Notes: generated by a model from the sequence alone, not told the origin. Counted from the first letter of the stretch, positions 44,096-54,693 are shown. The stretch is 64,000 bases of DNA from Nodosilinea sp. FACHB-131 (GCF_014695395.1 NZ_JACJOF010000007.1:186001-250000), one strand, 5' to 3'. Numbers and translations: made by a program.

Positions 44096-44986
44096 ATGAA
44101 AACTAAGCAATTTATCCTACTAGGGGCTCCTGGCGTGGGGCTAAAGGCCCAGGCGGCGGCGCTAGCCGAACGCTGGCAGGTTCCCCATGTGGCTATGGGG
44201 GAACTGGTTCGTGGGGCGATCGCTGCCGAGACCGCGATCGGCGTAGAGGCTCGCCCCTACGTAGATGCAGGCCAGCTGATTCCCGATGCGTTGGCAATGA
44301 AGCTGATCCGCAAGCGGTTCGAGCAGCCCGATACGATGCTCAAAGGCTGGGTTTTAGAAGGGTTTCCGCGCACGCTAGCGCAAGCCCAAGCGTTTGATGA
44401 GTGGTGGACCGCGGTGGGCCAGCCACCGGCAACGGTGGCCTATCTCAAAGCGCCACCCGAGTTTTTGATCATTCGGCTCTTAAACGAAAGCAGCGAAAAG
44501 CCGCCAATTTCAGCTATTCGAGAGCATTTAGAGAGTTTTCAGCAGTCGTTAGAGCCGTTGCTTGAGCACTATCAGCAGCGATCGCAGCTCGCCACTATCA
44601 ATGCCAGCCTATCGTCTGCGGAGGTGGCCAGTGCCCTGGCCCAGCTCGGTCAAGAAGACACGGGTGCCGCTAAACTGATTCGCGATGAAGCCGAACTCGA
44701 TACGCTGCTGGCCAGTGAACCCTTGCTAGTGGTCGATTGTATGGCGTCTTGGTGTGGCTCTTGCAAACAAGTAATGCCGTCGATCGATAAGCTGGCCGAG
44801 GCCTATGGCGATTCTGTCAGGGTGATGAAGATCGACTTTGATGCTAATCGGCAGATCACCAAGCGATTTGAACTGAAGGGAATCCCTGCGGTGATGTTCT
44901 TTAAAGACGGTGAGCGGTTAGAAACCCTAACTGGCGTCAAGTCGTACCAGGAATACAGTGCAGCGATAACTCGTCTATTAGCCTGA
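44096..44986 (+). CDS. Adenylate-kinase-like/thioredoxin fusion
   Basis: 296 residues. Residues 1-185 are an adenylate-kinase-like fold: FILLGAPGVGLKAQA where canonical AK has GxPGxGKGTQ, so the P-loop Lys is replaced by Leu with Lys one position later and Thr by Ala; GWVLEGFPRT (84-93) is intact. The LID region (about 128-140) is short and lacks the usual arginines. Residues about 195-296 are thioredoxin with WCGSC (219-223) and cis-Pro in GIPAVMFF. Catalysis by the kinase half is doubtful; the thioredoxin half is likely active. It stands alone, 110 bp from the operator palindrome region. Confidence 0.88.
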   Translation: MKTKQFILLGAPGVGLKAQAAALAERWQVPHVAMGELVRGAIAAETAIGVEARPYVDAGQLIPDALAMKLIRKRFEQPDTMLKGWVLEGFPRTLAQAQAFDEWWTAVGQPPATVAYLKAPPEFLIIRLLNESSEKPPISAIREHLESFQQSLEPLLEHYQQRSQLATINASLSSAEVASALAQLGQEDTGAAKLIRDEAELDTLLASEPLLVVDCMASWCGSCKQVMPSIDKLAEAYGDSVRVMKIDFDANRQITKRFELKGIPAVMFFKDGERLETLTGVKSYQEYSAAITRLLA

Positions 44987-45192
44987 AGCTAAACCGAGAG
45001 AAACTGAGCTTTGCTGCTGCATGGGCATGAGTCAAGAATTCCTGCATAGCACCGTTCAGGGTTGCTTTCGCCTGCTCTGAAAATGGGCGTTGGTCTCCGT
45101 TAGCAGTTCGACTCATGCTTTAGGTTCTAGAAGCCTGGTATGAATCTAGGCGATCGCACCCTTCACAACACGTTACTAAATGGTGTGGTCAT

Positions 45193-45213
45193 TTTACTAA
45201 ACGGTTTAGTAAA
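45193..45213. promoter_or_regulatory. Perfect operator-like palindrome ahead of the FAD monooxygenase
   Basis: TTTACTAAAC-G-GTTTAGTAAA: 10-bp perfect arms about one base, 41 bp before the ATG. A half-site GTTACTAAATGG (45172-45183) lies just upstream. Shape and sequence class are typical of TetR-family operators. No TetR gene is in this window, so the regulator would be elsewhere. Confidence 0.7.
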
Positions 45214-45254
45214 TTAGTGGCAGAGCAACGTAACCTCTTCCGAAGGTAATCGCT

Positions 45255-46499
45255 ATGACATCAGACTCATCAAACGTTCTCCACACAGACTGCTGCATTG
45301 TAGGCGCTGGCCCTGCGGGTGCCGTTTTGGCGCTGTTACTAGCCAGGCAAGGTATTTCGGTCACACTGCTAGAAGCGCACAAGGACTTCGATCGCGATTT
45401 TCGGGGAGATACGCTTCAGCCCTCAGTGCTGACCCTAATGGAAGAACTGGGCTTAAGTGAACAACTGCTGCAAATCCCTCACAGCAGGGCTCATCAACCG
45501 CACATGCACACGGAACAGGGTGATTTCACGTTCATCGATTACAGTCACCTCAATACCCACTTTCCATTTCTGACTGTCATGCCACAGGTGCGTTTTCTGG
45601 AATTCATTGTTGAGCAAGCTAAGCAGTACCCAAATTTTCAGCTAATCATGGGTGCAAATGCTCAAGAATTGGTTGAATCAGCAGGAACGATTCAAGGGGT
45701 GCGCTACCGAGGACAGGGCGGATGGCATGAAATTCGCGCAATGCTGACGATTGGCGCAGATGGGCGACACTCCCGCGTTCGACAAATGGCGGGGCTGACG
45801 TTCCCTAAATCCAATGCCTCCCCTCTAAATGTTTTGTGGTTCCGCTTGCCCCGCTATCCCAATGAACCCGACGAACTCACGGCTTTGGTTGGGCACGGTC
45901 AGTTTATTGCACTGATGAACCGCGATACCCAGTGGCAAGTGGGCTGTGTGATTGCCAAAGGAGCTTACCAAACGTTGCGGAGTCAGGGATTGGAGGCTTT
46001 TCGGCAATCCGTTGTCAAGGCAGTGCCTCAGTTTAGCGATCGCATTGAGCAGCTACAAAACTGGTCTCAAATTGCTTACCTTTCGGTAGAAACGGGCTGC
46101 CTCAAACGCTGGTATCGGCCTGGGCTGCTGCTGATTGGCGATGCGGCCCACGTTATGGCTCCCTTTGGCGGGGTTGGCATTAACTATGCGATCGCTGATG
46201 CCGTGGTTGCGGCCAACATCCTGACTGAACCTCTGAGGGCCAAACAAGTTAACTGCCAAGATTTGCTGAAAGTACAGCGTCGTCGAGCCCTGCCCACCTG
46301 GCTAATCCAAACGTTTCAATCGATCATTCAACGGCAACTGTTTTTGCCAGGTTTAGATCCCACACAGCCTTTTCAGGCTCCTGCACTGATGCGTCTGCCA
46401 TTTGTTCCAAGGCTACTGGCAAGATTTCTTGGCTTTGAACTCATCCCTGTTCACGTCGCGCCAGCCGCCCAACAACCCGCTTTCACATCGGTTGTATAG
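45255..46499 (+). CDS. FAD-dependent aromatic-hydroxylase-type monooxygenase
   Basis: 414 residues. GxGxxG at VGAGPAGAVLALLLARQG, the DG motif IGADGRHSRVRQ and the GD motif LLIGDAAHVMAPFGGVGIN, all of the PHBH/UbiH class. The C-terminus (Arg-rich then PAAQQPAF) has no membrane helix. Substrate unknown. It starts 41 bp after the operator-like palindrome. GC looks lower and codon use less HIP1-rich than neighbours, hinting at acquisition, but I did not compute this. It converges on the tag gene. Confidence 0.88.
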   Translation: MTSDSSNVLHTDCCIVGAGPAGAVLALLLARQGISVTLLEAHKDFDRDFRGDTLQPSVLTLMEELGLSEQLLQIPHSRAHQPHMHTEQGDFTFIDYSHLNTHFPFLTVMPQVRFLEFIVEQAKQYPNFQLIMGANAQELVESAGTIQGVRYRGQGGWHEIRAMLTIGADGRHSRVRQMAGLTFPKSNASPLNVLWFRLPRYPNEPDELTALVGHGQFIALMNRDTQWQVGCVIAKGAYQTLRSQGLEAFRQSVVKAVPQFSDRIEQLQNWSQIAYLSVETGCLKRWYRPGLLLIGDAAHVMAPFGGVGINYAIADAVVAANILTEPLRAKQVNCQDLLKVQRRRALPTWLIQTFQSIIQRQLFLPGLDPTQPFQAPALMRLPFVPRLLARFLGFELIPVHVAPAAQQPAFTSVV

Positions 46500-46525
46500 A
46501 GTTGACTGATGAAGTTTGCGGAACC

Positions 46526-47110
46526 TTAAGCCAATTCTCGATGGCGGAAACAGTCTGTGGTGTGGTCGTTGACCATGCCTGCCGCCTGCATGTAGGCGTA
46601 GCAAATAGTGGTGCCCACAAACTTAAAGCCGCGCTGCTTGAGGTCTTTGCTCATGGCATCGGAGGCGGCGGTGCGAGTCGGGGCATCAGCTAGGGTCGGC
46701 CAGGCATTTTGTACGGTTTCGCCATCGACAAACTGCCAGATGTAGCGATCGAAGCTGCCGAAGGTTTCTTGCACTTTTAGAAACGCCTGGGCGTTGAGGG
46801 TGGCGGCGGCAATTTTGAGTCGGTTGCGCACAATTCCGGCATTGCCTAGAAGTTCCTGATGCTTGGCCTCGTCGTAGCCAGCGACGACCTGAGGGTCAAA
46901 GCCAGCAAAAGCGGCTCGGAAGTTTTCGCGCTTGCGCAGAATGGTGATCCAGCTCAGCCCGGCCTGGAAGCCGTCGAGAATAATGAACTCGAAGTGTTTG
47001 GTGTCGTCGTGCAGCGGCACCCCCCACTCGGTATCGTGGTAGGCAACCTCAAGCGGGTCGTTATGATGCACCCAGCTGCAGCGGGGTAGGGCGTCGGAGG
47101 TGAGGGTCAT
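46526..47110 (-). CDS. tag: DNA-3-methyladenine glycosylase I
   Basis: 194 residues; removes 3-methyladenine from DNA. Family features: CSWVHHNDPLEVAYHDTEWGVP, the ILDGFQAGLSWITILRKRENF block, and the zinc ligands Cys and His near the C-terminus (YAYMQAAGMVNDH). ATG 47110 is chosen as it matches family starts; the frame extends eight codons upstream. Length normal. Confidence 0.93.
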   Translation of the reverse strand: MTLTSDALPRCSWVHHNDPLEVAYHDTEWGVPLHDDTKHFEFIILDGFQAGLSWITILRKRENFRAAFAGFDPQVVAGYDEAKHQELLGNAGIVRNRLKIAAATLNAQAFLKVQETFGSFDRYIWQFVDGETVQNAWPTLADAPTRTAASDAMSKDLKQRGFKFVGTTICYAYMQAAGMVNDHTTDCFRHRELA

Positions 47111-47276
47111 GGCCGTTGCCGAGAGCGAAATCAATGCAATTGTACTGTTTTGGGCAGCGCGATAGTCAAAGACTGGTCGGGGCCATACTTCCTTACCTAA
47201 ACAATCCCAACCCTGACTGCCACGACTCCAGATTCATCGCTAGTATGGAAAATGTCCTTGCGTTCAGAGAGCACCC

Positions 47277-48434
47277 ATGTCTACCGCTGCGCCTCCCATC
47301 CAGCCCCAGGCCATGGATGACATCAAACACGGTCTGCCCGTCACTATCATTACCGGCTTTTTGGGCAGCGGCAAAACCACACTGCTCAACCACATTTTGG
47401 CCAACCAGGAAGGGCTCAAAACCGCCGTGCTGGTAAATGAGTTTGGCGAAATCGGCATCGACAACGACCTGCTGATTGCCACCGAAAACAACGACGACAC
47501 CATGGTCGAACTCAGCAACGGCTGCATCTGCTGCACCATCAACAACGACCTGATGGAAGCGGTGTATAAAGTGCTGGAGCGCCAGGACAAAATTGACTAC
47601 TTAGTAGTAGAAACCACGGGGCTGGCCGATCCCCTGCCCATTGCCCTGACCTTTTTGGGCACTGAGCTGCGCGATATGACCCGGCTCGACTCCATCGTCA
47701 CCGTGGTCGACGCCGAAAACTACAGCCTGGACCTCTTCAACAGCCAGGCGGCCCACAACCAGATTGCCTATGGCGACATTATTCTGCTCAATAAGGCTGA
47801 CCTGGTCGATGACGCCGATCTCGACCTACTGGAAGTCAAAATTCGCGACGTCAAAGAGGGCGCCAGGATTCTCCGTACCACTAAATCGCAGGTGCCCCTG
47901 CCGCTGATTCTCAGTGTGGGACTATTTGAGTCGGACAAATACTTTGGCAGCGACAGCGCTGAGTCCGACCACGACCATCACGGCCATGATCACCATGACC
48001 ATGAGGCCCACGATCACGCCAATTGCGACCACGACCACGGCCACTGTGAGCACGACCACGACGATCACGGTCATGCCCACGACCATACCCACGGGCGTCA
48101 CTCTGACCACTTAGCCATTGATGGGTTTACGTCGCTGTCCTTTGCCAGCGATCGCCCCTTTGCCATTCGCAAGTTTCAGCACTTTCTCGACAATCTGCTG
48201 CCTGAGTCGGTGTTTCGGGCCAAGGGCATTCTCTGGTTTGACGAAAGCCCCAAGCGCCACATCTTTCACCTCAGCGGCAAGCGCTTTTCGCTAGATGATG
48301 ACCAGTGGAAGGGCGAACCCAAAAATCAGCTGGTGCTGATTGGCCAGGGGCTAGACCACGATACTCTGCGCGAACAGCTCAACGCCTGCTTAGGAATTCC
48401 TTCGCCAAAGCGCGGTCAGGGTTTTGGCAAATAG
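47277..48434 (+). CDS. COG0523 (CobW-type) GTPase with His-rich loop
   Basis: 385 residues. G3E GTPase: P-loop GFLGSGKTT (27-35), the GCICC metal motif (82-86), ETTG and NKAD (172-175). Residues 231-278 are His/Asp/Gly-rich with about twenty histidines. The C-terminal domain is standard (RAKGILWFDE to RFSLDDDQW). Such proteins are metallochaperones, often for zinc; the metal cannot be read. It is followed 16 bp later by the Rieske gene and probably cotranscribed with it. Confidence 0.92.
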   Translation: MSTAAPPIQPQAMDDIKHGLPVTIITGFLGSGKTTLLNHILANQEGLKTAVLVNEFGEIGIDNDLLIATENNDDTMVELSNGCICCTINNDLMEAVYKVLERQDKIDYLVVETTGLADPLPIALTFLGTELRDMTRLDSIVTVVDAENYSLDLFNSQAAHNQIAYGDIILLNKADLVDDADLDLLEVKIRDVKEGARILRTTKSQVPLPLILSVGLFESDKYFGSDSAESDHDHHGHDHHDHEAHDHANCDHDHGHCEHDHDDHGHAHDHTHGRHSDHLAIDGFTSLSFASDRPFAIRKFQHFLDNLLPESVFRAKGILWFDESPKRHIFHLSGKRFSLDDDQWKGEPKNQLVLIGQGLDHDTLREQLNACLGIPSPKRGQGFGK

Positions 48435-48449
48435 AGGAAAACAGAGCCT

Positions 48450-48878
48450 ATGAAGCGTCGAGAGTTTAACAATCTGCTGGCGTTGGGGCTGCTGGCGACC
48501 TCGCTGCCGGTGGCGATCGCAGCCTGTCAGTCTGACTCCACCTCTGAGGCAGGTTCAGGAGCCGAGGGTGAGTTTATTCCCCTCGGCTCCGTAGCTGACC
48601 TAGATGCTCAGGGCAGCCTTGCCAATGAGAATTTGCAGGGCAAAAATCTGGCAGTCATCCGCGATCCCAACGCTCCAGATGCTCTGATTGCCGTGAGTGC
48701 GGTCTGCACCCACGCTGGCTGTACCGTGACTTGGAATGGCGATCAAAACCTGTTTGCATGCCCCTGTCACGCCAGCAACTTTAAGCCAGACGGCACCGTT
48801 GACTCTGGCCCGGCGCGGCAGCCTCTAGCAACCTTTGAGGCCAAGGTTGAGGGCGACCAGGTGTTGGTCAAGGTTTAG
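48450..48878 (+). CDS. Rieske-type [2Fe-2S] lipoprotein
   Basis: 142 residues. N-terminus MKRREF (twin Arg, Tat-like) and lipobox IAAC (Cys26) predict an exported lipid-anchored protein. Rieske ligands are present: C86-T-H88 with AGC (C91), and CPCH (C104, C106, H107) then ASNF. It is smaller than PetC and lacks its membrane helix. Redox partner unknown. Sits 16 bp after the His-rich GTPase. Confidence 0.9.
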   Translation: MKRREFNNLLALGLLATSLPVAIAACQSDSTSEAGSGAEGEFIPLGSVADLDAQGSLANENLQGKNLAVIRDPNAPDALIAVSAVCTHAGCTVTWNGDQNLFACPCHASNFKPDGTVDSGPARQPLATFEAKVEGDQVLVKV

Positions 48879-48977
48879 GGTGTCTGGTTTAGGGTTTAAG
48901 GGCTAGCCCAAGTTTTGTACCTTTACCGTCTTTTTTCCGTTGCCTCGTCGTCCCCCCGTCAGCAGGAGGCTTAGGCT

Positions 48978-49478
48978 ATGACCGACAAAGGAACGCAACT
49001 GCATATCGATTGTCTCGCCTGCCAGATGTTGGCGGGCGCTCAATCGGCCCCCGGTGGCATCATCGTCGAAAACCCCTGGTGGGTCGCTGACCACTGCGTT
49101 GGCCCCTACGGTCTGGGCTCGGTGGTGCTCAAAACCCGAACCCACCGCGAAAACCTGTGGGATCTGTCGATGGCTGAGTCGGCATCGCTGGGGCCGTTTT
49201 TGCAGCAGATGTCAGAGGCGATCGCCTTGGCTATGGCCGCCGAGCGGGTCTACGTCAGCCTCTGGGTTGACCAGCCGCCCTACCACGTTCACTTTGTGCT
49301 GCAACCCCGCTACCCTGACCACCACAATCCTCAGGAGCTGGGCCTAAAGGGGCTAGAGCTTCAGGTGTTTCGCACCCTGGGCCAGCCACCCAAAGCCGCT
49401 GAGATGGCTGAGGCGGCCGATCGCATTCGGAGGGTGTGGCAGCAAAAATTTACTTCCCAAGCACCGTGCGAGTCGTAG
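48978..49478 (+). CDS. HIT-like protein
   Basis: 166 residues. A HIT-type histidine triad variant, [12 protein letters not shown], is near residue 100 and two cysteines (CLAC) near the N-terminus could bind metal. Otherwise divergent. The stop lies inside the dtd start, with a 13-bp overlap. Confidence 0.8.
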   Translation: MTDKGTQLHIDCLACQMLAGAQSAPGGIIVENPWWVADHCVGPYGLGSVVLKTRTHRENLWDLSMAESASLGPFLQQMSEAIALAMAAERVYVSLWVDQPPYHVHFVLQPRYPDHHNPQELGLKGLELQVFRTLGQPPKAAEMAEAADRIRRVWQQKFTSQAPCES

Positions 49479-49918
49479 TGCAGCGGGTGACGGCCTCCAG
49501 CGTCACCGTAGACAGCGAAATTGTTGGCAAAATCGGACCAGGGCTGAACCTGCTGGTGGGCATTGCGCCGACCGACACCGCTGCTGAACTGACTTGGATG
49601 GCGCGCAAATGCTTGGATTTGCGGCTGTTTCCATCACCGGGTAGCAGTCGCTGGGATCTCTCGGTTCAAGATATTCGAGGCGAGATTTTGGTGGTGAGCC
49701 AGTTCACCCTCTACGGCGATTGCCGCAAGGGACGCCGGCCCTCCTTCGATGGAGCCGCCCCACCGGCCCAGGCAGAAGCGCTGTACAACGACTTTGTCAC
49801 CCTGCTGCGCACCAGTGACCTGCGGGTAGAAACGGGTAAATTTGGCGCAATGATGCAGGTTGAAATCTACAACGACGGCCCTGTAACCCTGATCTTGGAA
49901 CGGGATGCCTCTGGGTAA
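49466..49918 (+). CDS. dtd: D-aminoacyl-tRNA deacylase
   Basis: 150 residues. Removes D-amino acids from mischarged tRNA. Motifs: [32 protein letters not shown] and the GP motif region [22 protein letters not shown] at 49466 gives the family start (RVVVQRV) and overlaps the HIT-like gene by 13 bp, indicating coupling. Confidence 0.95.
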   Translation: MRVVVQRVTASSVTVDSEIVGKIGPGLNLLVGIAPTDTAAELTWMARKCLDLRLFPSPGSSRWDLSVQDIRGEILVVSQFTLYGDCRKGRRPSFDGAAPPAQAEALYNDFVTLLRTSDLRVETGKFGAMMQVEIYNDGPVTLILERDASG

Positions 49919-50674
49919 CAAACCCAAGGATACAGCGTTGGCCACTGCGCCTAGGGCACAATTCACTTCACCAATGTTGAACCAGTGCAATTCGGTTCAA
50001 GGTTCTGACCCGTCGGGTTAGGCTTTAATCTCGCCGAGACGGCCATCAGCTCGCTGGCAGCTGAAAGGCGCGGTGGGCGCCCTGCTCTACCAGGTCTCGA
50101 TGCATGAGTCCCCGTGCTGGGCCTGCCCGTCAATCAGAGGGGGTGAGGTCTAGGCAAGGGTGTCGGTTAGCCTAAGCCCGCCCCAGGGCGCTGTATCTCC
50201 AGAGGAAATAGCATTCGTAGATTAAATCAAAGGGGCTGGTGCGCTCCAGCCTGGCGTGCAGAACGGGGTGGCGGGTAGCCACCTACTTGCGCTGGCCAGG
50301 CTGCCCTTGGGCACAGGCGGCAGCTGGTGCAGGGGAACCCCGGCCAGGTCGATGGGGCGGAACACCAACCCGCATCGCAAATAGCTCCACCGTTGTCTCT
50401 TGTGACGCAGAGCGCGAATCCCTTCCTGCACATGGATAGAGCAGATCTTTTGACCCAATACTGGAATGCGCCAACCGGCGCAGACACAGGCAACCGTGAG
50501 ACCCTTCTCATGAACAAAAAGACCAACTTCCTCAAGTTAGAGCAGTGGTCATTTTGAGCTGGGGTTTGCTAAAGTAAACATGCTTTGATTTTTGTAAAGA
50601 AACTATTAATAAAACCAATGTCGGATTGTACTTAACGCGCATTCGCCAACAGCGGTGAGGAGTTTCTGGAGTCT
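49919..50674. other. 756-bp gene-free stretch with several hairpins
   Basis: No convincing protein gene on either strand. It holds a cluster of strong hairpins: GGCGC/GGCGCC near 50067, GGCTGG/CCAGCC near 50234, GGTGGC/GCCACC near 50267, and a nested CTGGCC/GGCCAG element at 50292-50346 enclosing GCTGCC/GGCAGC and GGGG/CCCC. GCGCC/GGCGC occurs near 50469. The last 120 bp are AT-rich, as in a promoter, before the HAD gene. It might encode a structured RNA or be a decayed gene. Confidence 0.5.
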
Positions 50675-51409
50675 ATGTCTGCGATCACCATCTTTTGCGA
50701 TTTTGACGGCCCTATCGCCGATGTCTCTGAGCGCTACTACGCTACCTACCGCCAGGGTTTGGAGTGGGCCCAGGCCAATGCTCAGGCCCAGGGCAACCCA
50801 GTCACCGTGCGTTATTTATCAAAATCACAGTTTTGGACTTTCAAGCAAAACCGAGTGCCCGATCGGCAGATAGCCCACTGGTCTGGGCTAGACGGGGCGA
50901 ACATCGACGCCTTTTTGGCGCAGGTGAGCCGAATCGTCAACCAAACTGCTCTGCTCGATCGCGACCAGGTGCAACCCCAGGCGCGGGCAGGCTTAGATCT
51001 TCTGCGTCAGTTCCAGGTACGGGTGGTGCTCGTGACTCTGCGACCTCCCGATCAGGTTATGGACTTTCTAGACCAGCACGATCTCCGCTGGGCCATTAGC
51101 GATCTCTACGGCATGCCCCAGGTTGACGCCGCCTACATCAACCAGGCGAGCCACAAGGTAGAGCGGCTGCGGGCGGCGATCGCTACCCAGCAACGCCAGG
51201 GCTACGACCTCCGTCAAAGCTGGATGGTTGGTGATACCGAAGCCGATATCATGGCCGGCCAGACCCTTGGACTAGAGACAGTTGCGGTTACCTGTGGCAT
51301 TCGCAGCAGCAGCTACCTCCAAGGGTTTCGTCCTACCCATCTGCTGCCCAATCTATGGACGGCTTGCCAAAAACTCCAGCAGCGAGTCACCCTAGGCGAG
51401 TGCGCTTAA
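50675..51409 (+). CDS. HAD-superfamily hydrolase
   Basis: 244 residues. Motif I DFDGPI (DxDGx), motif II VTLRPPDQ with Thr, Lys in ASHKVERL, and motif III WMVGDTEADIMAGQ. This makes a phosphatase-type HAD with a helical cap. Substrate unassigned. It follows the hairpin-rich gap with GTGAGGAG upstream. Confidence 0.9.
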   Translation: MSAITIFCDFDGPIADVSERYYATYRQGLEWAQANAQAQGNPVTVRYLSKSQFWTFKQNRVPDRQIAHWSGLDGANIDAFLAQVSRIVNQTALLDRDQVQPQARAGLDLLRQFQVRVVLVTLRPPDQVMDFLDQHDLRWAISDLYGMPQVDAAYINQASHKVERLRAAIATQQRQGYDLRQSWMVGDTEADIMAGQTLGLETVAVTCGIRSSSYLQGFRPTHLLPNLWTACQKLQQRVTLGECA

Positions 51410-51510
51410 GCAAGTTCATCTAGGAACCTGTCCGCGCTAGGTTTTAAGGCAGTTATTTGAACAGGATGGGGCTCAGGAATGCGATCGCCCACTGCCCACC
51501 CAGCCAAACC

Positions 51511-52083
51511 TTAAGGCTCAGCAGCGTAGCGTTCCCACCAGTGGTTGAGGGGATAGTACAGCGCTGGAGCCCACAGACTGCTCAAAATAGCCGAGCTTAG
51601 TGCTACCCGCTGGTGATATATCCAGATTCTGCCCAGGGGCGGGTAAAGCGAATTGGCCGATACAAGCTGGTCAAAACTAATTTGCAGCGCCAGCACTGTT
51701 TCTGCAATCACTGCCATTGCAAACACAATTAGCGCCACCGAGACAATGTCTTCCTGGAGGTAGCGCTGCTTTTGCAGCCTTGCCGTTAGTACCCCAACCA
51801 CAATCAAGCTGAGGGTATGGGTTGGGTTAGGGGATGTCATTGCATCCTGCAGCAGGCCCAGCACCAGCCCGGCTACAGCGGCCTCCCACTGGGTGCGTTT
51901 AATGCTCCATGCCACGACCCAAATTAGCAACCAGTGAGGGGCTACCCCCAGCAGTTCCATCCCCGGTATGCGGCTGGGCAGCAGGAGCAGGCAGACCAGC
52001 ACTGACGCCGCTGTGGCTAGGCTGTTAATCACCCAGGGCTGACGCCATAAAGGCAATGATGATGCTCTTACCCCTAAGCTCAT
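51511..52083 (-). CDS. mreD: Rod-shape protein MreD
   Basis: 190 residues with five or six membrane helices, typical MreD opening QPWVINSLATAASVLVCLLLLP in part and YPPLGRIWIY near the end. It couples MreC to the wall-synthesis complex. Its ATG overlaps the mreC stop (ATGA), so the two are cotranslated. Confidence 0.9.
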   Translation of the reverse strand: MSLGVRASSLPLWRQPWVINSLATAASVLVCLLLLPSRIPGMELLGVAPHWLLIWVVAWSIKRTQWEAAVAGLVLGLLQDAMTSPNPTHTLSLIVVGVLTARLQKQRYLQEDIVSVALIVFAMAVIAETVLALQISFDQLVSANSLYPPLGRIWIYHQRVALSSAILSSLWAPALYYPLNHWWERYAAEP

Positions 52084-52904
52084 GGCCGGGCTCCGTCGCC
52101 GCTTTCGGGGACAAGACCATTTTCAGGCGTTGCCCCTGGCAGCACGGGCAAATCCACCGTTTCCTGCGGTTCAAAGGGATGAATGATAGCCCACTCTAGG
52201 ATCGATAGAGGCGATGATACCTGAATGACTGCTTCTGGAGCCGGACTCTTGGTTAAATCGATGGATTCGATGCGTCCAATGGGAATGTCCTGGGGAAACA
52301 GGCGGCTGTAGGAAGAGGTAACAATCACATCACCGGCTTTAACGTCGGGGAGTTTTTCGAAAAACTCCATGACCACTCGGTTGTTAGATTGCCCTCTCAC
52401 CACTCCCATGGCCCGGCTGCGGCTGACCTTAGCCCCTACCCGGCTTGTGGGGTCACTGATTAATAACACCCGTGAAGTGCTAGGAGAAACCGCTACTACC
52501 CGGCCAATCAACCCGCCTGGGCCGGTCACTACATGCCCGGTTGCCACATCGTTGCGGCTGCCCCGGTTAAGAACAATGTGCTGCCACCAGTGGTCGGCTC
52601 CGCGCCCGATCACTGTCGCCCGCACCCCATCTAAGGGATTGGCGGCTTCGTAATCGTTCAGGGTTTGCAGAGACCGGTTTTGGTTCTCTAACTCTACAAT
52701 GCGCTGCTGGAGCTCAAGAATATAGCTGTTTTCGAACTGCTGCTCGCGGCTCATGCCCGGCTGTAGAGGCCGAGTTAACCAGTGATAGGTTTCGTAAATA
52801 ACGGCACCATCATTGGCCCGCATAAGCCAAGCGGAGGAAATGGCCAGGGTAACCATTCCCGCTTTGAGGGCATGACGTGTCCACCAGCGGCGTAGGGCAA
52901 ACAT
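52080..52904 (-). CDS. mreC: Rod-shape protein MreC
   Basis: 274 residues: one membrane helix near 15-30, a coiled coil about 54-85 (LQQRIVELENQNRSLQTL), and the periplasmic beta domains (VTGPGGLIGRVVAVSPSTSRVLLISD in part). Forms periplasmic filaments with MreD in elongation. The C-terminal 30 residues are Pro-rich. Confidence 0.93.
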   Translation of the reverse strand: MFALRRWWTRHALKAGMVTLAISSAWLMRANDGAVIYETYHWLTRPLQPGMSREQQFENSYILELQQRIVELENQNRSLQTLNDYEAANPLDGVRATVIGRGADHWWQHIVLNRGSRNDVATGHVVTGPGGLIGRVVAVSPSTSRVLLISDPTSRVGAKVSRSRAMGVVRGQSNNRVVMEFFEKLPDVKAGDVIVTSSYSRLFPQDIPIGRIESIDLTKSPAPEAVIQVSSPLSILEWAIIHPFEPQETVDLPVLPGATPENGLVPESGDGARP

Positions 52905-52937
52905 AGGTTCTAGGTAGATGATGACTCTGGGGTTGCC

Positions 52938-54298
<1,361 letters not shown>

Positions 54299-54658
54299 AT
54301 GACGATCAATGTGGTAACTCTGGTAGGCCGCGTGGGCACTGACCCAGAGGTGAAATATTTTGAGTCGGGTACGGTGGTGTGCAACCTGACCCTAGCGGTG
54401 CGGCGACGGTCGAGCCGAGACGATAAGCCTGACTGGTTTAACCTCGAACTATGGGGTAAAAATGCCGAGGTGGCAGCTAACTATGTGCGCAAGGGCAGTT
54501 TGATTGGTATAAGCGGTGCCCTGAAGCTAGACCATTGGCAGGATCGCTCTAGCGGTACGGCGCGTTCGAAGCCGGTAGTGCGAGTAGATCGATTAGACTT
54601 GCTGGGCTCTCGCCGGGATAACGAGTCATCAATGAACTACAGCGACGATGAATTTTAG
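54299..54658 (+). CDS. ssb: Single-stranded DNA-binding protein
   Basis: 119 residues: OB fold (VVTLVGRVGTDPEVKYFESG, WFNLELWGKNAEVAANYVRKGSLI in part) and acidic tip DDEF used for protein partners. Short linker, as in cyanobacteria. Divergent to mreBCD. Confidence 0.95.
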   Translation: MTINVVTLVGRVGTDPEVKYFESGTVVCNLTLAVRRRSSRDDKPDWFNLELWGKNAEVAANYVRKGSLIGISGALKLDHWQDRSSGTARSKPVVRVDRLDLLGSRRDNESSMNYSDDEF

Positions 54659-54693
54659 GGGGTTAACTCCTGTTTCAGATAAATACCCAGAGC

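Noticed and set aside
47922-48110. Val/Met-rich minus-strand frame
   Set aside because: Complement of the His-rich codons of the GTPase.
50494-50512. TGAGACCCTT resembling a thiamine riboswitch fragment
   Set aside because: The partner motif and the thi-box pairing are absent.
50222-50535. Minus-strand frames in the hairpin-rich gap
   Set aside because: Amino-acid makeup is unlike proteins, with no start context; treated as noncoding.
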